Below, one piece after another: positions 31,883-45,300 of a stretch of 64,000 nucleotides of DNA. The stretch covers positions 8,227,152 through 8,291,151 of the forward strand of contig OZ024784.1 of the NCBI GenBank assembly GCA_964017065.1. Direction: 5' to 3'. How positions within the stretch are numbered: the first letter of the stretch is position 1; each line of letters starts with the position of its first letter. Below the pieces are notes generated by a model. That model saw nothing but the letters and a program-made list of their open reading frames with translations. It was not told the DNA's origin and ran no database searches. Made by a program: the position numbers and the translations under genes. The DNA comes from Haliclona indistincta (Eukaryota; Porifera; Demospongiae; Haplosclerida; Chalinidae).

Positions 31883-32992
31883 CTATCTCTTGTTTGTAGT
31901 TACTTCTTGTCTTGTTGCAGTTGGTGTCTTGGCTATTTTAACCCTTGGTTTCTTGTATCCTCCTGGGTTTAGTATGGAGTGTGGTCGCAATGAGCAGGAG
32001 GAAGGGTCAGCATAAGTGAGGATATCGTCAGTAGGCGGTATCAACTGCTGAGCACGTAGAGGATCAAACCAGCCGTAGTTGAAGTCGAACCTTTCTCCAT
32101 CGGTAACTGGGCTAAGTCTTGAGCATGGTCTTGACAATGTTGGTCTATCTTTCTCAATCTCCTTCATTTTGTGTACGCTGACTGGATTAGGTAGTTTAAC
32201 CATGTACATCTGCCCCTGTGTCCCTCTTCGCCATGTCTGTAGTGTGGAATCAAAATGAAGGTGAGATTGTCGCTCTGCTATTCTGCGATCTCTAAGTGGG
32301 TTGCATTCTACACTCCTCTCTTTCACTGTAAAGTGTTTCTGAAGATTCCACTGGCAGAATCTAAGACTGTTTTCACACTTCTTTTGACAATAGATTCTTG
32401 ACAACGAGACAGCTGTTCGGCCGTCTACATCCTCTATGCGCACATCAGCCCCTTTATCGAGTAGTATGCAGAGTACCTTCCAGCGACCCATTCTAGTAGC
32501 TGCGTGTAGAGCAGTCCATCCTGATGAGGGACTTTGGGCATTGATTGGTGCATAAGTATCCTTTAGTATTCGTGCTACCATATTTTCGTATCCATGGTGA
32601 GCCGCTACATAGAGAGCACACCAGGCGCAGTGTTTGTTCCATCTAGAACTCCCTGTGATACTCATTGTCTTCATGACGGAATCTACCTTACCGAGAAACG
32701 CGTGCTCGAGTAGTTCATGCCAGATCTTCCACGGCCTTAGAGTAAGAGTTGAACCATCAACAACAAAGTGATCGCCTAGCGATGATTTCTCGTCTAAAGG
32801 ATCTGCGTCGAGAAAAGTTAGATAGTATATCTCCGAAGGAATACCCAGCTCTTGCTCAATCTTCTTCCTGACTTTTGATATTTTTGTCCGTAGACCATGG
32901 AATTGGATTGTTTTAGAAACAGAAATGCTCAGAAGTAGCTCTAGATGGAGTGTAAGAGCTTGTTTTCCTAGAGGCATCGCTTGTCTCTGCAA
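31883..32992 (-). CDS. Ubiquitin-like and ankyrin-repeat protein, ANKRD60-like
   Basis: A single uninterrupted frame of 369 codons, so intronless unlike its neighbours. Residues of about 22-90 look like a ubiquitin-like fold (ISKVRKKIEQELGIPSEIYY, LTFLDADPLDEKSSLGDH). About 90-210 hold two to three ankyrin repeats (ALYVAAHHGYENMVARIL, GWTALHAATRMGRWKVLCIL, LDKGADVRIEDVDGRTAV). The C-terminal third is basic, unrelated to domains I know, and includes NYGWFDPLRAQQLIPPTDD. The combination of a UBL with ankyrin repeats resembles vertebrate ANKRD60, whose function is not established. The first ATG is used; an alternative Met lies at residue 6. It is head to head with BLTP1 (326 bp). Confidence 0.75.
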   Translation of the reverse strand: MQRQAMPLGKQALTLHLELLLSISVSKTIQFHGLRTKISKVRKKIEQELGIPSEIYYLTFLDADPLDEKSSLGDHFVVDGSTLTLRPWKIWHELLEHAFLGKVDSVMKTMSITGSSRWNKHCAWCALYVAAHHGYENMVARILKDTYAPINAQSPSSGWTALHAATRMGRWKVLCILLDKGADVRIEDVDGRTAVSLSRIYCQKKCENSLRFCQWNLQKHFTVKERSVECNPLRDRRIAERQSHLHFDSTLQTWRRGTQGQMYMVKLPNPVSVHKMKEIEKDRPTLSRPCSRLSPVTDGERFDFNYGWFDPLRAQQLIPPTDDILTYADPSSCSLRPHSILNPGGYKKPRVKIAKTPTATRQEVTTNKR

Positions 32993-33318
32993 GGTGCGAA
33001 TCCAAGGAGCCCCACCCTCTCGCTGGAGCTGTACGTAGGCGTGGTCTGGTTAAATCTGGTTAATTAACAGCGCTAATGAGCGCCCAACCACCAATGCACC
33101 CCCAGCAGCACAGGAGTACTCGGTAGCATTGTACGAAGCGTTTTACACCTCTCTTTACAGCCACCTACAGCGTGGTAGCTGTTTCAAAGCTGGAGAAAGT
33201 GCTTGTGGTTGCCTACATCTTAACGTATGAAAGGGAGCGGGAAATATTCCCGTCACCACTAGCTGTGAGGCACCCAAGGTAGCCCTCAAGTACGTGAGGA
33301 AGAGTTGCCAGTGAGAAG
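32993..33318. promoter_or_regulatory. Divergent promoter between the ANKRD60-like gene and BLTP1
   Basis: A head-to-head interval of 326 bp with no other gene. No binding motif is claimed. Confidence 0.4.
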
Positions 33319-36300
33319 ATGGAGAACGCTACCTCTACTTTTAATCCTCTGTTGGTGCTTCCTGTTGTGCTATCAGCTTTATGGATACTGTGGGACTTGT
33401 TGTACTCGTCTTTCTTCTTTGGCTTTGTAGTCAAAACGCTGATCAATCTGTTTCTCAAGGATTCTGGAGTGCACATTGGTTAGTTGATTGCTGTCCTACT
33501 ATGGAACATCGGCACACTAAGCTAGGCATTGTATAGTAGTGTTGTAGAATATTGAACAGCATTCATGTAAACAGGGCCTAGCATTCATAATTGCTGCTGC
33601 TAGCTGCTTGCAAGCCATCTTTATCACTGCATGGCTGTAGGTAATCTGAGAGTGAGTGTTCTCACTGGACGTGTGCTGTTCAAGGATGTCCACTACTACT
33701 GTCGAGACTATAGTTTCAGGTTAGAACAACACACAGTTTTCTATACCTTATCAGAGTAGAGCCATAACTACAATATCACACATTTTTGTTCTCTGTACAA
33801 TACGTTGCAGTGTGTTGTGTTTCTGTTTGAAGTCACACATAGTGAAACTATGACAACAGAAACACTCACTTGTGTGTGTGCTGCAGGATTGGTGATGGAC
33901 ATGCTCTCCTCAGGTGGTGGAAGAAACCCACTCATAGCAGTAAGACTGTGTGTTGTGGTCTTGGTAATCTAGCTAATGATTGGCATGCTTTCATGCTGTA
34001 TTTGGCACTGCTAGTACAGATTGATTTCTTTACATTCGGAATGTGTGTAGTGATGTATTTTAGTTAATTCTCTGAGTAGTGAAAGCTATGTCAATCAGTT
34101 TCGTGCTGGCATTATTCTGTTTCCTTTCCAATGGTTATACTAGTCCAGCAATGAGTCACAGGTCATTGCTTTGTTGCTAGTGGTATACATTACTTATTAT
34201 CAACACCAGCTAATCTCAGAGCTATCTACTGGGAGGCTCCTGGTGGAAATGGTTTTTACAGTGACCTCCCATGTCGATTCTGGATTCCTCCCAACATTAC
34301 CAAAAGAATGTTTTTCAATCAAAATGAGTATTATCATTTCTTGGTGATTTGTCAAGTGTTTTATGGCTATGACATCTGTGCCTGTGGTCATAATATGCCC
34401 ACCTCTCGTGGTTCCACTGGCTACCACTACTGCACCTGCTGTGGTGTGATGATGGTCAGGGGCTCTATGGACTAACAGCTGTTGCTGTTCTCAGTAATGC
34501 TGTAATCAGCACTGTTTTCATCTTGAGTACATCATTTATCATAACTGACCCTTACAGTGCCCCCAGCATTAGTCTCTTATGTGTTGTATTGTTTGTTTGT
34601 TATGTACCTTCCTTTGTAGCTTTCCTTGTCAACGGCACAAATTGATGGTATCCTGCAACTCACTACAGCTAGGTAGCAATCAACGTACCCACAGAAGAGA
34701 TTTGTCTTGTGGCGTAAAATTATGTAGAAATACCCTGTTCTGTCTATATAGTAACTTGCAAAGCTGCCCTATTGTACTGTGATGGTTGCTCATGTAGTCA
34801 CCTGAATACTAGTATGTACCTTGTGTGTTATTGATGTTTGTCAGTTTGTACATGCAACACTTTATTAAACACAGCTCGGTGTTATCCCATATCAAGATAA
34901 GTATATGAGTAAATGTAGGGTGTGGCTCATTATGCTGCTTGTAGGCTAGCCCATACACCAATTGTGTGTCTATTTTTATGCTGCTTTCAAATTTTTCTCA
35001 CAGCTGAGGAAGTCGCGTGTAAGCATTGCTCCACTACCAGTCATGCCGTAGCAAAGAAGAACACAGGACTGCTGTTTCTGCAACTGAATGGATTCCAGTT
35101 TCACTGGTACAACAGGTCAGTAGTGAGTGCACAGCCTCATCATCAGTTATGTCACAGTAGAAGTAGTTGAAGTGGTCTAGACCTGTGACCAATCCCTCAA
35201 AATAACAAGTGTTCATTGTTTATGTCACTGTGTGTACAATCACTTGTTGAGTTGTCAGTAGACTCAGTATGTGTGATGTAGTATATAAAGTAAAAAAGTT
35301 TTAATAAAAAAACTAAAAAGTGTAGGGATGACGCTTGCAAAAGTAAAGGAACAAGATGGGATGATGCTTGCAAAAGTAAAGGAACAAGATTGGATGATGC
35401 TTGAAAAAGTAAAGGAACAAGATGGGATGATGCTTGCAAAAGTAAAGGAACAAGATGGGATGACGCTTGCAAAAGTAAAGGAACAAGATGGGATGATGCT
35501 TGCAAAAGTGAAGTATGTAAAAGTCCCAAGTATCCCTACATCAGCGGCTTGTTGCGATGGCGTGTAACTGACAAATGCGGAATCCTCTTCCTATACCTTT
35601 TACAACCGTCAATTACTTAATCGGACTGTGTGACAGTGTCTTCCAAACCACAGATACCTCTAGTTATTCACAACTGTTAACTACTTCATCGGACTGCGTC
35701 CTCCAAACACAGATACCTCTAGTTGTTTACAACCGTCAATTACTTCATCGGACTGCGTCCTCCAAACACAGATACCTCTAGTTGTTTACAACCGTCAATT
35801 ACTTCATCGGACTGCGTCCTCCTTCAAGCCGCTGATGTAGGGATACTTGGGACTTTTACATACTTCACTTTTGCAAGCATCATCCCATCTTGTTCCTTTA
35901 CTTTTGCAAGCGTCATCCCATCTTGTTCCTTTACTTTTGCAAGCATCATCCCATCTTGTTCCTTTACTTTTTCAAGCATCATCCAATCTTGTTCCTTTAC
36001 TTTTGCAAGCATCATCCCATCTTGTTCCTTTACTTTTGCAAGCGTCATCCCTACACTTTTTAGTTTTTTTATTAAAACTTTTTTACTTTACTTGTTCCTG
36101 TTACTTTTTTTTATCACTATCAGTTTGAACTTATTAGCTGTATTCTAGCTATGCTAGCTCTTATTTCATTTTTACAACTCTGTGAGCAGCAGATACTAGT
36201 CTAGTAGATCAGAAGGTTAATAGCCTCTAGACAGAGAGTCAAGGAACATGGAATGTTATTATCGGCAATCACAAGAATAATGAAAAGGTTTAAATTAGTT

Positions 36301-39300
36301 AGAGAGGTTGAGAGTATGAGTTGACAACATGATATTTCTTAGCACTGTGATGGATGAAGAAAGACTAACACTAACAACTCAGTGTATGATGCCATGCTAG
36401 TCCGTAGACTAGTCCCAGGCTTGCATGTTGATGTTGATATCACGATCACAGAGGCTTCTAGCTTGTTACAATGTCCAGTTGTCAACAGCACAGGGTCCTA
36501 TGGGTATAGCCTACGCCGGGTAGTGTAAGAAACTAGTAGCCTATGCCCCAGGCTGAGATCGGGTAGCCACCGTCGTCCGGTTCGCGCCTGCCGTGGGTCA
36601 TGATGTCAGCATAGACAGATCAGTGCTACCCAGGGTATAGTATACTGCTTGTTCATACCTCTAGGCTCTACCTTGCGCGCTGAAGCGCCCAGAGCAGAGA
36701 GAAAGCGACAACAGAGTTCAGTTTCAAAACTGATGTGGGCGGAGTCAATGATCAGCAGCGACAAGAGGGTTAATTAATGGAATCGCTCTAACTGTCCAAA
36801 ACGGTCCAAAACCCATGTTTTTCAAGGATTATTCGTTTCTTGTAGTGTTTGATGCCTATCTAAGAAGTAAGTGCACTACCCCAGATGCATACACATGCGA
36901 TGGTGCAGGTTTGGTAGTGATTCGTTCACTCAGGACAGCGCTAGGCTTACTGAAAGAAGAAGAAGAAGAAGAAGAAGAAGAAAGAAGATGAACAATTCGC
37001 GTGGGCGGCGATTTTAGTTTACCACTTTAGAAACGTCTGCCAGCTTCGCCAAAGATATTTTCTTGCTCAGAACAATCGTCTGATCAATCCTAGATGTCTG
37101 GAATCTCGAGAAACGCTAAAACAGCGAAGATCTGCAACGGCTCTCTGAGAGTCGCCATCTTGATTTTCGTCGTCAAGCAAGCAGTCCCGGCGACTTTCAT
37201 AGACTTCCTGCAAGCGCTCGCACTTCAGATTCCCTCATAGATAGTTAAAATGCAGTAGAAATGTATAACAGTAGAGATATGTGCGAAAACTCATTTTCAC
37301 ACATGAGTAGCCGCCATCTTAGTTCGAGGTCATCCCTACATATCATTGCCGATCGGCAATGATAATATTATGTCAACTGTAGACATTCATTTTCTTGCAG
37401 CAGGTAAAAGCTTGTGAAGCTGTATGGTATGGTAGTAGCAATAACAGTTAGTTAGAAAAAGTGATAAATAAGGGTTTTTACCTCATTTTGTCCCAAATAC
37501 TTTTCACTTGATTTCTTAATAGATTTTATGTTGTGTATCAAAGGCACTGCCCGTTCCATAATGCGAACAGTTGGAAAATATAGCATGGGCAGAAAAGTTA
37601 TAGCACGTTGGGGCGGAGACTGGCTTGACCTCAAGAAAAATTTGCCCGGGCGCAAAGATCCAGCGACAGCGGCAGGCTGTCGTGCTACAAACCAGCACAT
37701 GAAAAGCACTGTCTGGTCGTGCAATGCGAGAATTATTGCGCTCGGAGTGTCGATCTTGACGTTGATATAGCACTCGGCTTCGCCTGATGCTGTATCACCA
37801 TCTCGACCACACCCATATTGCACATGCAATGGTGCTTTAACTAGTTAGTATGAGTGTGTTATGATTAATACCACACTGCTGTGTTTAGGAGTGAAGTGTA
37901 CGATAAGTGGGGACAGAAGAGAACACCACAGACAAGTGAGCACTGCTGTACTAGAGTATATTAACACAGCATCTGGTTGCAGGTGATGGTGGAGTGGCAG
38001 AGGAGGAGGAGAGTGGATGGTTTAACTGGAAGAACATCCAGCCCTCAGTGCACTGTAGCTTCTCAAAGGTATGGCCAGTAGGAATGCATCATTAGATAGG
38101 TCCATTGTTTGTGCAGGGTCGAATGTTGTTTGGTAATCACATGGTTGAGAAGACACTGGTTATCTACTTCAGTAGAGCTGAAGGTCATTACTCAATGACG
38201 CAGGTGAGTGGATATAGTCTGTTTAGAGAAGTCCCATATCTTGAATTTCTATTGTGTTTGGTTACTAACAGGCCTCAAACCCATATGATGAACTCATGCA
38301 TCTTGTGGAGTGGCACGGTGATAACATCAAAGCTGTACTAGAGCCAAGTCATGGCTACAATAAACCAGTCAAGGAAAGGTATCTCACCTTACCGTACTCA
38401 CTTCATGTTTATTCTTTCCTCTCTAGTCCTCCACCGACTGATGGCAGTGCCACTAGCAACAGCGACTCTTACCTGCTATTGAAGACAGACTCTGCTGAGT
38501 GTGTTTACTCTGTTGATATACCTGGTGAGAATGATGACGTGCCTTTGTTTGGACAAAATGTGCAGCCAGTTTAGTAGCCTAACCTAGTAGCAGGGTTTAG
38601 TAGCCTAACCTAGTAGCAATGTTTAGTAGCCTAACGTAGTAGCAAGGTTTCCTCAGTAAACTACTGAAGAACCTAAGTCTAAACCCAAGACAAAAATACC
38701 TACTTGGTTTCTGATCTGGATAGAAGGTGTCATAAGTCACATTGTTATTTTGCTACTCATCAATAGGATTGGTTCCTCTTGATGATACGTCATCACCCAA
38801 GTTCTCCTTTGACACTCATCTTGGTAACAACACTGTGGTGAACTATGGTTGCTATGCTAACAGGCAGAGGTGAATGTCGATTATATGGGTGGAGTTAATG
38901 TATGTATACATGTTCCCCTGTTAGTATAACCAATAGAGACAACTCTGTTCACAGCATGAGCACTGCATTTGAATTTTGAACATGCTGCATGTATTACTAC
39001 ACTGATAGTGTGTATGAGTAAATCTACTACTGATTAACCCTCGGCACATGCGCGAGGGTTACGGTACTTGCTCTGTCATTCGTTCCTTCTGTCCATCGTG
39101 CTACAGAGATCAGTGATCACTTCTGTGCATCGGTTAAGGTATGAACAGGCTAAGCATGACAATAGCTTGCAATGTGACTCGTGGATTTTGACTCATTCGA
39201 TGCGCTTCACCCCCATCGTCAATCATTCGCTTGTGTCGATAGAGGGGTCCCATAGCTTGCTAGACTAATCAAAACCTAGATCAATGGCTACCTACTCAGT

Positions 39301-42300
39301 GTTCATGGTCACGCCCACATGACACACCTTGTGGTGCTGTCTTTTGGGTAGCAGTGCAGTTTCAATAGCAAGCAGGTTGGCTTTAGCTGCAAAGCTCCTT
39401 CTGCTAACTCTACAATGTACATGACATGTCAAGGATTTTGTTCATTGCACTTGAGACAGGAAATGAACACTGTTTTAATGTCACTCACTTTCTTTGTTGC
39501 AGAGCTATCCTTCAGCATTTCTTCTTTCCCAATGACTACACTGTGAGTGAAGTGGATAAGCTGCCACAACCTGGAGAGAAGAGGTGAATAGCAACTTGTA
39601 ACTAATGTGTTATTACTATGATCTCTACAGGATATACACACAGTTTGATGTATCTGTAACAACCTCTTCGTTGACACTCTTCAAATTAATTTTCTATGAG
39701 AAGAATGAAGTAAGATGGCTCTCGCTGGCAGTCAAGGGTCACTCAACAATAACAGTGAACCAGCCATGGGTGACCAAGGAAGATGGCTATACCTCTATTG
39801 TGACAGGCACTCTGACTCATGCTGAGGTGCTCAGCAGTCTCTCATACCCTGCACTGGGTCAAGCTGAGATGGTTCAGGTAATGTGTCACAAACTTACCTT
39901 GATACTCACAGCTTATGATTCCAAAGAGCGTACAACTGAGACATAAATTGCAGCAGTGCTGTGTGTGAGAATTGTATGTATTCTGCCTCTAATCTAGAAA
40001 TTTGCATTGATAAAAAATTCAAGGAGCTGGCGCTGTATAGAATGATACTGGTATAGATTCAAGGGGACAAGCACCCCGCCCTTCTTAAATGTAACACGTC
40101 ATTGGAAGTTTGTAACATGCCGAACAGTTGTGATACTAATATATTATTGTACTTACACTATTGTACACTCCATAGTGGTATCTGAATGAGTAGTTGAGCA
40201 TGTTAAGCCAGGATTACCCGAACTATTCTTTCTTGCTGCCCTTTGCACAATATAATCTACAGTTTCCTGGCTATTACTTGCCCGTTTTACACGGAAAATA
40301 GGTGTAGCCACACTCCAATAGCACTTGCCGTATTTAGAACAAAATTATTTCGTACTCTGCAATCACGAGAGACCCACATAGGGGTGGGTGGGTTGTGGGG
40401 AGGGCGGGATTGGGAAGAGATGGCATTTTTTGGCGCTCTGGCAAAAGGAGATGTATCTTCTTCCATCGCTCTTGCTAGTAGGGAATTTTTGCCGAAATCG
40501 TGTCTTCTCATTAAATATTTGCCCCTCTGTAACTAACAGACAGAGACCTTTTTGCAAAATTCCAAACATACGTTTCTTCCTTGTATACCAAAGTTTATGT
40601 CTGACATTTTGTGTGGGTGTGGCATGCTCACAAAAGAAACGCAACTTTTTGTCATTGGGTGGGGCTTGCTACGCCCACAAGACGAATGGCGACTTTCTTG
40701 GGTGATCAGTGTGACTGAGCAAGCCTTCAACTAACAGTAGAAACCAAAATATTTGTAATCCTGATGTTAGGGCAATCCACCCTTAATAGTAGCATGCTCA
40801 ACTACTCATTAGCTTTCTCTTGTTCAGGCCTCGATCAAGCTTCATTTTCCAAGAGTGTGGAACACCACTCAAATGTGGGACATGAACTTGTTAGGAGACA
40901 AGGCTCAGGCCAGCATCTTATTTCAGTACATCGACTTCTTCAACGGTAATTTTGGCTTGGATCATGTAGTACTGATATTGCCCTTTTTCTCTATTCTGAA
41001 AATTGCTACTTCCATATGTACATGTAGCTCTGCTTGAGGACTGGTTTGGTGATGAACCTCCTGATCTGATGCAGTTTGTGCCTCTAGACTGGAGGGTTGG
41101 TATTGATCTTACCCGCTATGAGATATTTCTACACACCAGCCGATGCAACTGGTTGGACACTTGTAAGGACCCCCGCTCTGAAAACAGTGAGTGCTGCATG
41201 CTGATTGTTGCTATACTCTGAACAAGTCATTTGATTGTGAATTCTTCTGTCTCAGATCGTCTCGCATTTTGTGGACAGTCAGGTCACATCTCTGTAGAAT
41301 TACCATTTACTGAATTTCTTCCTAAGGTACAGCGAGTCGGGTTCTCTGCTCAGGTTAGTAATCATTGTTGTATAGCTGTAGCTATGTTGATCTCTCGCTC
41401 AATTGCAGGGTCATGATATTGTAGTGAGGCGATACGTGTCGCCATCATGTACCAGCAAGGAGAGCTTATATGCACTATCAACTAGCAACCGATATCGCTG
41501 GAGAGTGCCTGAACAGAAGACCTCTCCTCAGGGCACAAAGTCACCTTTCTCCCAGACTTTCTCTCCATCTACGGAGATACAGAAACAAGAGTCTGTGGAC
41601 TCCATCACTGCTAGCAGTAAGAGCAGAGAGAGCAGCAGTAGAGAGACATGGAGAACAGCTCATACACAGCGCCAACTCAGTGGCAAAGCCAGCGTGTCTC
41701 GATCGCAAGCTGCACAATCATCTCTTAGTGACGTGCTGTTGGAAGAGGACCCACTCACTACTGAAGTGGTAGTGGACCATGAACAGCCATCATCAATAGA
41801 CAGAGAGTCACTTGGTAATGAGTGTTATCCTATGGGTTATTGCTGTGAGACACAGTATGAGAATGGGTGGCTGGATTTGGGCTGTGGTGACAGCATCACT
41901 ATCGACATCAACTACTATGGTCACAATCATGACACTAGTGTTGACACCAATGGTAGACCTACTCCCAGCTTGGTCAGAGTAGACATTGACGCTCCTGTTG
42001 TGTACCTGAGAGTGTACGGATTCTTTGCTAGAGATCTGCTTTGTTTAAAGGTGATAACTACACACGAACAATAAAATCACACCAATGATCATAATTATCA
42101 TTCTTGTTACTGTTATCTTAGAGCACATGCACACAGTATTTGCTCTGTTCAGAACTATTTTGTTTGGTTGTAGGAGAACTATGTCAGTGAGTACATGAAC
42201 TTCAAAGTGTTCGACTCTCAGTCATCGGTCTTACCACCATACGATCAGACTGGATCTCAAGCTGCAACACGGGAACCTGACCCTTCAGATGGGCCTCATG

Positions 42301-45300
42301 ACCTTGATGAGAGGTTTTTGGATGTGATTGTAGATTTCAAATTACGCAATGCTACTGGAGAGTTCCCTACTGTAAGTGTGTGTGTCTGGGTGTGTTCTTT
42401 CATAACGTTCTCTTATGCAGCACCTATCAGCTGCCTATCCGAGAGATTTCCCTCTCCCTTCTGGGCATACTGACATGCTGGATGTGTATGTGGAGTATCA
42501 TGGGCATGAGACCACTGTTAGACTGCGTGTTGAGCCCTTCACTATACACCTGCCTACTATGGTGAGATAGTATGTGGTGTACGCTAGCTACAAAATTTGA
42601 ATAACTGACACATACAAATTGTTTTGCATGTGCTCTGTTTTGTTGTGTTTTAATTTCTTGTCTCTTCTCGCTATATAGACTAATGCTGGAAGTGTTACTG
42701 ATCCTGAGTACAGTCTGGGTCATGTGTCCTGTAATGGAGCAGACTTCTTGTGTCAAGGTTTCACAGAGTTCCTACTGCAGGAGAGGGTCGAGTATGGCTG
42801 GCTGATGAAACTGATAGTGGACAAAATAGTCGGCAATGTATCAGTTGATCAGGTGCGCTCTGAATCAGCTAGTGTCATACTCTTTGTCTTAGTTATGTCT
42901 AGTGGGTGATTGGTTCTTGACTGCCCTCGGCTCTATACTGTGCTATGGTGACGATGTGCTCAAAGCTCCTGATCCTATACTCATTGAGCCTCGTGTTGAG
43001 CCACTGTCTGAAATGATCAAGTACAAGTTGTTTGCTCTTGCTATCACTCAGGCTGATGTGTGCGTCAGTGATGGTACAACACTGACCAGACTGCAGGTAA
43101 CTACTAGCTAACTCTGTGTATGCTGCACTAGATGTTGACACATGTTAGTTAAAGCATCTGTTTCCAGTCTCCAGGGCTTGATGTGAGCATGTGTAACCTA
43201 CACCATGGTGTAGAAACACTGGGACTATCTCTTCAACTGCGCAGACTAACAGCTAGCAGCTACATGAGAACACCATCAGAGCCACAGATGGTACTGGAGT
43301 GTGCTCATGCTGATGTTGGAACTATACACGGTGAAATCAACCTCAGAGAGGAGAAAGAAGCCATGCCAGAGAGACAGTTGCAATTCTTGAGGAAAGCTGA
43401 CAGCAAGACACATCGCTTGTACTTCCTGTGGGACTCTAATGCACCTTGTGGATGTTGTGGAGGATGCCCCTTCCTTGATGATTTGTTGTGCTGGCCTTCA
43501 GTACCACAGATATCAAGTGAAGAGTTAGACATGTTTCGCTACTTTTCTACCAACTCAACGTTTGTCGGTGAATCAGAGAGCCGCAACAAAGGGTTTGAAC
43601 CCTTCCCTGTCTCTTTGGGAATGTCTTCGTTTAGCTGCATTGAACGACTTCATGACACTCTTCTAGATCATCATAATTTCCGTGGCACTCAGCCACCAAG
43701 TGATCCGGTCAGATCAGCAGCTGCTGCTGTGGTGCTGAACACTGTACCAGATGATGCCATCTCACAGGGATCAGACAGCTTCTGGTCTGCCAAGTCTAGT
43801 CTGACTTCTCTGAATGAGTTTGATAAGAGTGTCGAGGGTTCTCCTCATGTAGAGCCCAAGCTGTCAAGGCATCGACGGAAGCCAAGTCGAGCTGATACTG
43901 CTACTGCCCCTAGTCCTTTAGCTGAACATAGTAACAGACACAGAGCTAAACCAAAGATCCAACCAGGTGCTGACTTAATAACCAACTACCAGGACGCTCT
44001 AGATTGCTATAAATGTCGCTTGTTGACACTGAAGGTTCCAGTCACTGGACAACAGCATGGCACCAGTTCCTCCACTCCTGCTGTATCCTCTCCTCCGAGC
44101 CAGAGTACAAGAAGAGATGATGCAAGGCCTCACAGACCTTGTTTCTTACTGCAAACACCTGAGCTAACTGTCTGTAAGACTGGTCACATTCCGATGGTCA
44201 TACCTAAACCCAGTTCTGAGCAATGGAGCACAGATCACCAGCAGCAGCAGACAGGCAAGCTAGGGTTTGTCTCTGTATCAGTAAGCTTGCTGGGCAACAT
44301 TGGTATCATGGCTTCACCTCCGTTCTTGTCAGTCCTGGAAAGGCAAGTGTGTGCATGCTTAGACACTATGTGTTTGACAATAACTTGATATTCTACAGGT
44401 ATGTAACAAGGGTAGACAATTTCTTCACTTCGCGCACTTGTCATGCATATCTGGATGCTCTTTCTTTTGATTGTCTCGGTACTGTCCAGAGTCAACTCGC
44501 TAAAACTATTTCCAATGCTGTTGACTCGCACAAACAGCAGACAGCTAATTCCCCTCTTCTTCACTTGTCAGTCTCGATGAGTCCTGGTACGTACGCTGCA
44601 TTACAAGTGTTCCAGACCTCCACCATTAGCATGCCATTGTCACTGCCTGAGCTACCAGTTAAAGAAGATCCACCAAAGCATCGAGAAACCCGAATGAGTC
44701 CGCTAGTCACGGTTTACACGTCAGGAGCTCAGTGCAGTGCACTGGTGTACCATCATACCCGCAATCTGTCACGAAATACAGACCAAGAGACCAACAATGC
44801 TCAAATGATTGTCAAAATATCTTCCAAGCTTCACCTTCCTGTCCTCCAAGCTGGTTTGTTTTCAATTGTTACAGTGCCATCTGGTACTGCTGTTAGCTCC
44901 ACTGATGACCCTCAGAGCATTCTGAACTTCAGTCTCTGCCTACCAGACTGTGATCCTCAATCTTATCGTGTGGTCAACCTAGTAGAAGGAGGCTTAAGAC
45001 ACTCGTCGGCAATGCTGACAGCTAAGATAGTGCAGTCTGAGTGGAGTACTGATCCCGTGCTGCTCTGGAGTCAGCTTCATCATCAACACCGAGTACCATC
45101 TGAGCTGTCACAGAGCGAGCTCTCTACCAACTCAATTGCTGTGGACATTAAGATGCCCTCTTTCTCTATCCGACTAAACGGACCACCAAAGGCCTCACCC
45201 TCTCAGGATTCTCTTCTCCTTGATCCATCTCTTGTTGCTGAAGTAGTTGCTACATGGAAACCAAGAGTGATCGGTCTTGCCGCGGCAGTGGACACCTTGT

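Noticed and set aside
35328..36048. Repetitive proteins (MMLAKVKEQDG units) on both strands
   Set aside because: The frames arise from a palindromic tandem repeat whose unit is a multiple of three. There is no independent evidence of coding.
37452..37829. 125-codon minus-strand frame in a BLTP1 intron
   Set aside because: No recognised domain, and overlapping frames are open on both strands. Probably repeat-derived; not supported as a gene.
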